A stretch of 40,683 bases of DNA from Rhodospirillaceae bacterium. Its GTDB lineage: Bacteria; Pseudomonadota; Alphaproteobacteria; UBA828. Location of the stretch: contig PBDG01000074.1 in NCBI GenBank assembly GCA_002717225.1, positions 1 to 40,683 on the forward strand, given 5' to 3'. Each line of letters opens with the position of its first letter. The first letter of the stretch is position 1. The notes beneath the pieces are model-generated. The model saw only the letters and a list, made by a program, of their open reading frames with translations. It had not been told where the DNA came from and made no database searches. The position numbers were made by a program, and so were the translations under genes. Positions 10,195 to 18,608 of this stretch are shown in pieces.

Positions 10195-11541
10195 TTACAC
10201 CCGAGATTCCTCGTCGCGATCCGCCAATACCTGCTCCGGATCGATAGTCCACAATCCTTGATTCCAAATCATGACGCCGAGCACGACCAGCACACTTAGC
10301 ACGCCACCCATCACCATCGCGACCGGCGTCCCCACCGTCTCGGCAACTACAGCCATTGGCAATAGTCCCAGGGGGGTCAATCCCCAGCTCAGCATCCAGA
10401 TTGACAGCACGCGGCCCCGTAATTGATCTGGCACTAACAGTTGAATGATGGACTGATTTGTCGCCATGTATACCGCCTGGAAAAACCCGGAAATAAACAG
10501 GACAAGTCCAGAAACCATTAAGGATCGAGTAAACGCCAGCACAATTACAAGCGCACCAAAGGTAAAAGCGGACATGAGAACAACCGGACCTTTATAGCGA
10601 TGCTTGGCGTATGTCACCACCATTAACGAACCAATGACCGCACCCACCCCCAAGGCACCCATGAGCAACCCGAGATCTTCAGGCCCCGCCCCCAAATCTT
10701 GTTTCACAAAGGCTGGTAGAAGCATGATCATGGGCATGCTGAACAGGGCAGGGGACATCCCAAGCAGCATTAGTGCAAGCATTATCGGGGTCCTGAACAC
10801 GTATCCAAACCCCTCACGCAAAGCCCCGAGAGTCGAACCACGGGCACGTGGATGATCATCACCACCCTTGACCGTCAGAAGGTTCAATGTGCTCCAAACA
10901 TAGCCACCCACCTGAGCAAAATATGTGCCGGCAATGCCAATAATCCCGATAAGAAATCCGGCCAGCGTCGGACCAACGACCCGGGACGCATTCATAGTTG
11001 TGTTTGTTAACGCGACGGCATTGCTTATGACATCGCGCGGCACCAAATCTGATACCAGCGCATTTCGAGCCGGCACACTCAACGCGAACGACGCTCCAAT
11101 CGTGATGCCGGCAAGTGCAAGATGCCAGACCTCAATCACATCGATCGCGACCAGGATCCCAACGGCCAGCCCTGATCCACCCATAAGTACTTGTGCTCCC
11201 AGTAACAATCGGATGCGGTTAAAGCGGTCAGCAAGCACCCCACCAAACGGCGAGAGGATCAGCATGGGGATGGATCGAAAGAACGCCAGCAAACCGAGTA
11301 CAAAGGGCGAGTCCGTTAGTTGGACTACCAGCCAACCCTGAGCGATTGACTGCATCCAAAAAGACATCGTGGTACCCAAATTGGCCCGCCACAAGCGACT
11401 AAAATCCCGGTGGGCAAACGCCGGAACAAAACGATCCCGGAATCGATCCTGGGACGATTTGTACTCGCTCACCGTACGGAGTGCCCGACCAAAGGCATGC
11501 AGGAAAAACTCGGTGTTACCAACACATAGCAACTTCGACAA
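10195..11541 (-). CDS. MFS transporter (MFS_3/EntS-like)
   Basis: Multiple hydrophobic segments; FSRLWRANLGTTMSFWMQSIAQGWLVVQLTDSPF…GGVLADRFNR. Confidence 0.88.
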   Translation of the reverse strand: MSKLLCVGNTEFFLHAFGRALRTVSEYKSSQDRFRDRFVPAFAHRDFSRLWRANLGTTMSFWMQSIAQGWLVVQLTDSPFVLGLLAFFRSIPMLILSPFGGVLADRFNRIRLLLGAQVLMGGSGLAVGILVAIDVIEVWHLALAGITIGASFALSVPARNALVSDLVPRDVISNAVALTNTTMNASRVVGPTLAGFLIGIIGIAGTYFAQVGGYVWSTLNLLTVKGGDDHPRARGSTLGALREGFGYVFRTPIMLALMLLGMSPALFSMPMIMLLPAFVKQDLGAGPEDLGLLMGALGVGAVIGSLMVVTYAKHRYKGPVVLMSAFTFGALVIVLAFTRSLMVSGLVLFISGFFQAVYMATNQSIIQLLVPDQLRGRVLSIWMLSWGLTPLGLLPMAVVAETVGTPVAMVMGGVLSVLVVLGVMIWNQGLWTIDPEQVLADRDEESRV

Positions 11542-11608
11542 ACACTACTGAACACGATTGGCGCAAATTGAGGGCTCAGTAGAACCATGTCGGAATTCGT
11601 TCTCCTCG

Positions 11609-12613
11609 CTATAGCAAGGACATTACTCGATATCCGTTTGAATGCCTACGAACCGCATCGAAGATCGAAACCACCCGCATCGCTTCATCAGCAGAGACCG
11701 TCATGAGACGGCCAGTACCTATCGATTCGACAAATTCGTCGAGTTCCTCACGCCACGGATCCGCTTCCGGAACGGAAATGTCACGAGATTCTCCGGATGC
11801 CGTAACCGTAATATGGCCGGCTCCGTCGGCATACGCGATTGACCCGTTTCGGCAAAGCACATTGCGTCCGGCCTGAGCCTGACCAGAAAATCCACGTCGA
11901 TAAGTAATCGTTGCCAAACCCCTATCTTCGAACCTCAGGGTTACGTGGACAGCACATCGATCAAAAACATCTCCGTCCGGTTCCATCCACGTTCCAGCTG
12001 AAACTTCCACAATCGGCCCACGGGCATATATCACCTGAAGCCCAAGTATCACCGCATATACGACGGGATGTCCGCTTATCCGTTGATCAAAACCAGGGCG
12101 ACGACCGCGGCGCGCATCATTTGAAGGCTGTACCACCGCATGGTCATGCACAGGACCACCAAGCGCAGCGATCTGTTCTCGAATCAAACACTGGGCGGGT
12201 CGAATTACGCTGGTATGCCCAACCCGTATTACCAACCCATTCTCATTCGCCACCGCAAGTAAACGTGAGCCATCCCGAGGACTCATCGCCAATGGAGATT
12301 CGGTGAACAGATGTTTCCCAGCGCTTAGGACAGCCATCCCCATCTCGGCACGGGTATCTGGATGCGTCGTCAGCACCACCGCGTCCACATCCGGCCTTCC
12401 AACGGTAGCTCTCCAATCCGATGTGTACTCAACGCCATGTCGTGCTGCAAGTTCTGTACCCGTCTTCTCGTTTCGCGCCGCAACTGCCACCAAACTCGTA
12501 TGCGCGCTATTGGCCAGTCGTTCGGCCCTCACGCCAGCCATCTGGCCACTACCCACAATCGCAACACGTACATGACCCGCAACGTCTTTATCCACGAGCA
12601 GCGCCCTTTCCAA
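11609..12613 (-). CDS. Gfo/Idh/MocA family oxidoreductase
   Basis: RVAIVGSGQMAGVRAERLANS, VLTTHPDTRAEMGMAVLSAGKHLFTESPLA. Confidence 0.88.
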   Translation of the reverse strand: MERALLVDKDVAGHVRVAIVGSGQMAGVRAERLANSAHTSLVAVAARNEKTGTELAARHGVEYTSDWRATVGRPDVDAVVLTTHPDTRAEMGMAVLSAGKHLFTESPLAMSPRDGSRLLAVANENGLVIRVGHTSVIRPAQCLIREQIAALGGPVHDHAVVQPSNDARRGRRPGFDQRISGHPVVYAVILGLQVIYARGPIVEVSAGTWMEPDGDVFDRCAVHVTLRFEDRGLATITYRRGFSGQAQAGRNVLCRNGSIAYADGAGHITVTASGESRDISVPEADPWREELDEFVESIGTGRLMTVSADEAMRVVSIFDAVRRHSNGYRVMSLL

Positions 12614-12752
12614 GGCTTAATCGAGCCCATTGAGTGATCAAAATTACTTCGGCTGGCTCCGACACGTCATTAATAACAATCTCAACATGTCCAAAAAGCC
12701 AGCCCACGTGTCATCATGCCGGGCGCAACACAGCGGTCGAAAAAGAGTAAGC

Positions 12753-13805
12753 ATGACTGACGGCACACTCGGCATTGGCATCGTAGGTGCAGGTGACATC
12801 GTACGTTCCCGACACATGCCGAACCTTGAAGAAGTCCCTGATGTCTCCGTCGTCGCTGTAGCGAATCGCCGCCGTTCCACAGCTGAGGCCTTTGCCAGTG
12901 AATTCAACGTCCCCAACATCTTTGATGACTGGCTGGAAGTCGTCCGACACCCTGAAGTCGATATCGTATGGATTGGAACCACGCCCTACCTGCATGCACC
13001 GATCTCCGTAGCAGCCCTAGAAGCCGGAAAACATGTGTTTTGCCAAGCTCGAATGGCACGAAATCTTGCCGAGGCTCGGACCATGCGAGCTGCCGCTGCA
13101 GCGCACCCGCATCTGGTCGCGGCCATCTGTCCTCCGGGCCACGGAGTTCACGGGGACCGTACGATGCGTCGGCTGCTTGGGGTCGATCGTTTCATCGGCA
13201 CCTTGCGCCAAGCTCGTATGACCTCCTTTACCGGCGTTGCCGTTGAGAACGAGGACTTGCATTGGCGACAAGATTTCGACATTAGCGGACACAACGTCAT
13301 GAACGTCGGGATCATGGTCGAAGTTCTGCAGCGATGGCTTGGGCCAGAACGAACAGTGCAAGCCATGACGCACGTCCACATCAAAGAACGACGAGATCCT
13401 GAAACACGAGCGTTTCGACCAGTACGCGTACCTGACTCGTTTACGGCAATTGGTGAATTGGCGTCCGGTGCCGACTACGTCTATCAATGGTCAGGCTTAG
13501 CCCATCACGATCCGGCGTCTGAACTCTGGCTCTATGGCGACCAAGGCACGCTGGTGTACGACCTCGATACCGACTCGATCCTCGGAGCCACCATAGACGA
13601 CGCCGAACTCGAACCAATCGAGATCCCTTCAGACGAAATTTACGATCCGAATGTAGAGGCGGATTTCATTGCCGCTGTCCGGGATGGCAGCGGGAACACC
13701 GGCCTAGCTCCAAGTTTCGACCGTGCCTACCAATACATGGAGTTTCTCGAAGCAGCCGCGCGATCCTCTCGTGATGGCCGTCGAGTTGGCATCCCGCTGG
13801 ACTAA
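12753..13805 (+). CDS. Gfo/Idh/MocA family oxidoreductase
   Basis: GIGIVGAGDIVRSRHMPNL, TPYLHAPISVAALEAGKHVFCQ; start at the internal ATG 12753 fits the family N-terminus better than 12630. Confidence 0.88.
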   Translation: MTDGTLGIGIVGAGDIVRSRHMPNLEEVPDVSVVAVANRRRSTAEAFASEFNVPNIFDDWLEVVRHPEVDIVWIGTTPYLHAPISVAALEAGKHVFCQARMARNLAEARTMRAAAAAHPHLVAAICPPGHGVHGDRTMRRLLGVDRFIGTLRQARMTSFTGVAVENEDLHWRQDFDISGHNVMNVGIMVEVLQRWLGPERTVQAMTHVHIKERRDPETRAFRPVRVPDSFTAIGELASGADYVYQWSGLAHHDPASELWLYGDQGTLVYDLDTDSILGATIDDAELEPIEIPSDEIYDPNVEADFIAAVRDGSGNTGLAPSFDRAYQYMEFLEAAARSSRDGRRVGIPLD

Positions 13806-13826
13806 ACCCCAGGCCACACTCCCCAC

Positions 13827-16286
13827 ATGATCTTCCACAGACGCCGCCAATACTTCCCTGATTGTCCCACTGTTCCGTGGCGAATCGTATGTGTCGTGAT
13901 GATTGCGCTTGTTGCCATGTTGGGAACATCTGCGTCAAGTGCCCACGCCGAGAACGGTGAGGTGGCAATCAATGCTGGAGCATTCTTCCCAACCACGATT
14001 GATGGAAACGAAGATCTCGGCTTTTCAGTGACCGATGACCGAAACATCCGCCTGTGGAGCGCATGGCAAGCATTAGGAGGTCAACAAACACTAGGCGCCC
14101 CTCTTTCTCGTCGATTCATCATGGACGGACTGGTTTCTCAAGTCTTTGAACGAGGCGTTCTGCGGTGGCATCCCCACGGATCGGCCTCCATCGCCAACGC
14201 CTTCGACGACCTGGCAGCTCGTGGGCACAACCCGCTCCTGCTCAACCAGTTCGGGGTGCCGCAGTCAGCTAACTGGGCCGAGGATGACGGGGACGATTGG
14301 CCAGGCATCCAGACTCGCCACATGGCCTTACTCACAGGCTCAGAACCATGGCGCATGGCCTTACGAACGGCGTATCGCGCAGCCAACGGACCTCTGGATA
14401 GTGAGGCCGCCGCAATCAACCTCTATGGCCTGCCTATGGCGGTTGAGCCAACGACTGCCGGGTACGTACTCCGTGCTCAACGAGCCGCCTGGGTCATTGA
14501 CCCCGACCACTCGTCTGTCGCGGTCCCTATTGATCTCGCCACGGTGCTGACCACAACAGGATCGATCCCGAGCTTCGCCAGAGTTCCTCACCGGGCCGAC
14601 GAACGACCGCACCTACCGCCCCGAACACCAACAAGCGCAGTCCACTTTTTCGACTGGTGGCGCGATGCGAACCTCCCATCCGAATTTTTTACCCACAGCC
14701 TCAACTGGGACCGTATCGGTATTCATCCGTCGCAAATCGGAACGCCTGCGTATTACGACGCTAACTTCCGACTCATTCGTGACCTTGGCGTGGACGGTGT
14801 GTTTTGGGAATGGTACGAGGGGGCAAACCTCAAGCCCACGACGACAATTATCAACTCGCTGCGTCGTCACGGCCTCAAAATAGGACTGTTTTATGACTGG
14901 GAATTGTTGCACGCCGGGGGGCAGGCGGTGCTCAGCGACCGCGCCTATATCGCCGCCAACGAAGCCAGTCTCAGCAAGATCGTCGACGAAACGATTGCGT
15001 TCTACTCGGATATTCCACGCGACCTGTGGCTGACTGATGCTGAGGGACGGCTGCCAGTCGCGGTCTACGCCTACGGATTCCCACAACGCATGACCGACAT
15101 CGCGTCATGGACCTGGTTTTTCACCGAACTCCCGCGAAGGGTTGAAGCGGCGCTGTCCGCCGATGTGATTTTTGACTGGTCCGTCGCCTACCTGCCGCCA
15201 TCCCAGGTTCAAGAATTTGCGTTCGAGCGATGGCCCGAAACGTATGCACCTTTCAACTTTGTTGTCGACCTGCCCCAATCGCAGTTTGGACACCACATCG
15301 TCACCTGGAATTACATTTTCGATAACCGAGGCGTCGCTGCCCGAGATGGATTGCCACGTGTAATTCGCGATGACAATCGCTATCTTCAAGAAACGGATTG
15401 GCTGGCTCGCCATACGCAGCCAAGTTTGATCTTCATCTACAGTTGGAATGAGTTCTGGGAAGGGTCTCACCTTTTCCCTGACGATACCTATGAGTGGCGA
15501 CGATACAACCTGGCCCAAGCCCAGCTGAAAGCACTGAGAAGCTCCGTTGTGGACGATCTTCCACGAACCGTAGTGATTACAGACTCCGCGGTGGCATTTC
15601 CCGACGGAACCAATGGACTCCTTGAAAACCAGCGCACGCTTGTCCGTAACTTTCTACGTCGCTACGTACCCCAAGCAAATTTGATTACCGCAAATCAAGT
15701 CACGATGGCTACTCTCGAAAAAACCGACATGATCGTCAGTCTCACGACCGACCGTCGTGTTGATGCGCTTTTTCAACAATTGCCCGCACGAATACAGATC
15801 GTCTATTGGAACGCCAACGACCTGACAACCGAATTTGCTCGACGTTTTGTACAGGAAGTGGATGCAGAACGACCTCTGGGCCGGTTTGAGGTTCAAGATT
15901 CGAAAGATCAGGCCACTGGGCACTCGATGTTTGCCGAGGGCGACGTGTGGCTCGTCACCCCGAATCCCGACGCCATCGCCAATCTTTACTTTGATGTCAA
16001 TGGGACCAGCTATCCGCTAATCATAAAGTCCGACAACGATCAGTGGATCAACATCTACGGCCCAACCGAAATCGCCCTCCAAACCGCGTTTGAGACGGTG
16101 TACGGGCGAGCGCTTGAACCCGCAATCACGTTCGCACTGGGTGGAAATATCCAACGTCTGGAAGTGTATCCAGATGGCCGTGTGATCCAGAACACATTCA
16201 GTGCGCCGTCCGTATTCCGACATGAGCCGCTGGCCATTCCCACGTTCGAACCCGCAACACCTGCCGATCTTCCAACCACTCGGTGA
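13827..16286 (+). CDS. Secreted GH99-like/glycosyl hydrolase-type protein with LGFP-like N-terminal segment and uncharacterised C-terminal domain
   Basis: N-terminal hydrophobic signal (IVCVVMIALVAMLGTSASSAHA), WSAWQALGGQQTLGAPLS, IYSWNEFWEGSHLFPDDTY motif. Confidence 0.7.
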   Translation: MIFHRRRQYFPDCPTVPWRIVCVVMIALVAMLGTSASSAHAENGEVAINAGAFFPTTIDGNEDLGFSVTDDRNIRLWSAWQALGGQQTLGAPLSRRFIMDGLVSQVFERGVLRWHPHGSASIANAFDDLAARGHNPLLLNQFGVPQSANWAEDDGDDWPGIQTRHMALLTGSEPWRMALRTAYRAANGPLDSEAAAINLYGLPMAVEPTTAGYVLRAQRAAWVIDPDHSSVAVPIDLATVLTTTGSIPSFARVPHRADERPHLPPRTPTSAVHFFDWWRDANLPSEFFTHSLNWDRIGIHPSQIGTPAYYDANFRLIRDLGVDGVFWEWYEGANLKPTTTIINSLRRHGLKIGLFYDWELLHAGGQAVLSDRAYIAANEASLSKIVDETIAFYSDIPRDLWLTDAEGRLPVAVYAYGFPQRMTDIASWTWFFTELPRRVEAALSADVIFDWSVAYLPPSQVQEFAFERWPETYAPFNFVVDLPQSQFGHHIVTWNYIFDNRGVAARDGLPRVIRDDNRYLQETDWLARHTQPSLIFIYSWNEFWEGSHLFPDDTYEWRRYNLAQAQLKALRSSVVDDLPRTVVITDSAVAFPDGTNGLLENQRTLVRNFLRRYVPQANLITANQVTMATLEKTDMIVSLTTDRRVDALFQQLPARIQIVYWNANDLTTEFARRFVQEVDAERPLGRFEVQDSKDQATGHSMFAEGDVWLVTPNPDAIANLYFDVNGTSYPLIIKSDNDQWINIYGPTEIALQTAFETVYGRALEPAITFALGGNIQRLEVYPDGRVIQNTFSAPSVFRHEPLAIPTFEPATPADLPTTR

Positions 16287-17536
16287 CTGACCGGCGGCCG
16301 ATGCCGGAAACCCCGAACTCAACGTCCGATACATCACACCGGTTAGGTGTCCTGCGTCATCGCAACTTCGCATTGTTCTGGTTCAGTCTCGTGTTCTCAC
16401 ACAGCGGGACATGGATGCAGCTCACCGTCGTGGGTTGGCTTGTTTTTGATATGACAAATTCCCCGGCTTGGCTTGGTGTAGTGGGCGCCTCACGTGCAGC
16501 TCCAATGATTGTTCTACCGTTCTTTGGCGGAGTCATCGCAGACCGTATGGATCGACGCCTGCTGCTCTGGATCACACAGAGTGGGCAAGCCCTTTTGGGT
16601 CTGACTCTTGCCCTGCTCGTGGCAACGGACCTGGTTTTGGTTTGGCACATCATCGTGGTGATGTTCCTCGGCGCAATTATTGAAGCCGTGGATCAACCAA
16701 CCCGCCAAGCAATTGTCCCGTTACTAGTGCCCCGCATTGACCTTCGTAAAGCCATCGCGCTCCACGCCGTTGTCTTTTCTGGTGGTGCTCTCGTCGGGCC
16801 AGCCGTAGCAGGACTGTTGGCCCCTGCGGTTGGGCTTGCGACGGTGCTGTTCATCAACGTGGCCAGCTTTGTGCCCGTATTTATCGCTCTCCCCCTTCTC
16901 CATCTGCCTCGATTTGAACCACGACAACACGAACCCGTACTAACGTCCGTCAAAGACGGTCTGCACTTCGCGTTTACCCGTGAATTAATCGTTGTTGTAA
17001 TCCTCGTGTCGGCTGTCGGCAGCCTGTTCGGACGTTCGTACCAACTGCTGGCACCGGTGTTCGCCCGAGAAGTGCTCCTAACGGACATTACGGGGCTTGG
17101 CTGGCTTGCATCAGCTCCGGGTCTCGGGGCTGTGCTTGGAGCGTTTGCCATCGCGAGTGCACGTTGGCTCCCGGCCAACGGAAGACTTACCGGTTTCTCG
17201 GTCGCCGGATATCTCCTCGCTCTCGTGGGATTTGCGATCTCTAACAACTTTGGTCTTTCGGTGCTGCTGCTGGTCTTAGTCGGACTGCTTAACACGGTGT
17301 TTTCTGCCGCCGTACGAACCATGCTCCAACTCGAAGCCCCAGAGCAGTATTACGGTCGCGTGATGAGCCTCAATACCATTACGTTTATCGGCCTAGCACC
17401 TCTGGGCTCCTTGATCATCGGGGCCATCGCGGAATTGGCTGGCATCCAACTCGCAACCCTCATCGGGGCTACTGTCGTAGCAATCGTTTTTTCCTTTGCG
17501 TGGTTGACCCAACCCGCCCTCCGAAATGCGTCTTAA
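16283..17536 (+). CDS. MFS transporter (MFS_3-like)
   Basis: LGVLRHRNFALFWFSLVFSHSGTWMQLTVVGWLVFDMTNSPAWLG; GTGA 4-nt overlap with the upstream stop suggests coupling. Confidence 0.88.
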   Translation: MTDRRPMPETPNSTSDTSHRLGVLRHRNFALFWFSLVFSHSGTWMQLTVVGWLVFDMTNSPAWLGVVGASRAAPMIVLPFFGGVIADRMDRRLLLWITQSGQALLGLTLALLVATDLVLVWHIIVVMFLGAIIEAVDQPTRQAIVPLLVPRIDLRKAIALHAVVFSGGALVGPAVAGLLAPAVGLATVLFINVASFVPVFIALPLLHLPRFEPRQHEPVLTSVKDGLHFAFTRELIVVVILVSAVGSLFGRSYQLLAPVFAREVLLTDITGLGWLASAPGLGAVLGAFAIASARWLPANGRLTGFSVAGYLLALVGFAISNNFGLSVLLLVLVGLLNTVFSAAVRTMLQLEAPEQYYGRVMSLNTITFIGLAPLGSLIIGAIAELAGIQLATLIGATVVAIVFSFAWLTQPALRNAS

Positions 17537-17554
17537 TATCTAACGTCCGCACAA

Positions 17555-17567
17555 CGTAGAATCTACG
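17555..17567. promoter_or_regulatory. Perfect palindrome abutting the start codon of the LacI-type sensor gene
   Basis: cgtaga-a-tctacg, 1 nt before ATG 17569. Confidence 0.35.
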
Positions 17568-17568
17568 C

Positions 17569-18396
17569 ATGGCAAAAATCGGTGTGTTCTATGGAGATGG
17601 TTTTGATCCTGGGGCATATACGCTTGCGCTTTTTCATGCCCAAGTGGCCGTCGCACATACGGCTCATACCATCGGTCTGTATACCTTCAGACCCGATGAC
17701 CTGAAAACTGCGTCGATGCAGGCTCCAGAGGTTGACGGGCTACTGACATTCGGACCGAGCTCGACAGACATCGAATTCCTGAAGACTCACGATCGACCAT
17801 CCCTCGTATGCGAGCGCGTAGTTCCAGGCTGCGCATACGTGGCACCAGACAATTACGATATGGGTCGCACAGCGGCTACCCACCTTCTTGATCTTGGGCA
17901 CAAACGACTTTCGGTGGCCCTTCCTGGTGATCCCAACACACTGGATGCGTATCACGGTACTCGCTTTGTCGGATTCCGAGAGACTGCCGCCGCCGCCGGA
18001 CAACCAATTACCGATGACGACATTTTCTTTGGGGCCAAAGAAGCAACGACCGGAACAGCGGTCGCCGAAACTCTGTTGGCGCGAGGAGATCTCCCCGATG
18101 CCATCTACGTCCAAAATCTTCCTATGGCCCTTGCGGCGTTCCAGACATTGACCGCTGCTGGTGTTTCAATTCCAAACGACATCTCGTTTGTCGGCACCAC
18201 GTTTACGCAACTCAATGCTCCAATGGCAACAACACACACCATCCCTCCAATGACCACTGTGACGTTTCAGAAAGAAGAAATGGGCCGGATGGGCGTCGAG
18301 TATCTATGTGAAGCTGCTGCAAATCCTGCGGTGAGCCCTATTGAAGTACTACTTCCCGGGATCTTGATAGGTGGAGAGTCCACGGCCGAAGCATAG
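17569..18396 (+). CDS. LacI-type periplasmic-binding-like sensor domain protein lacking the N-terminal HTH
   Basis: DNYDMGRTAATHLLDLGHKRLSVALPGDPNT…RFVGFRETAAAAG…ISFVGTTF matches the Peripla_BP_3/LacI core; the protein starts at the first beta strand. Confidence 0.75.
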   Translation: MAKIGVFYGDGFDPGAYTLALFHAQVAVAHTAHTIGLYTFRPDDLKTASMQAPEVDGLLTFGPSSTDIEFLKTHDRPSLVCERVVPGCAYVAPDNYDMGRTAATHLLDLGHKRLSVALPGDPNTLDAYHGTRFVGFRETAAAAGQPITDDDIFFGAKEATTGTAVAETLLARGDLPDAIYVQNLPMALAAFQTLTAAGVSIPNDISFVGTTFTQLNAPMATTHTIPPMTTVTFQKEEMGRMGVEYLCEAAANPAVSPIEVLLPGILIGGESTAEA

Positions 18397-18608
18397 TCGT
18401 CACCTAAATTTACTTCCTGGAAACTAGTATCTATCAAAAGGTCCGTAACTAATTCCTCTTCGCATCGGACTACTGTGAAACGGCTCCGGGGTCACCGACT
18501 ACGTTTCCCTAACGAAAGAACTACAACGCCCTGTATATCGCAGGAATCAAAAAACATTCCGTTGGCCCACACCATTGGCGTGAAGAATTTGAACTTGCAA
18601 CGTACCCG

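Noticed and set aside
12630-12752. Upstream extension of the plus-strand Gfo/Idh gene (MSDQNYFGWLRHV…)
   Set aside because: The Rossmann motif starts immediately after ATG 12753; the extension is probably divergent promoter sequence.
16693-17322. 209-aa minus-strand ORF
   Set aside because: Antisense shadow of the MFS gene at 16283-17536; low-complexity Thr/Arg/Ala composition.
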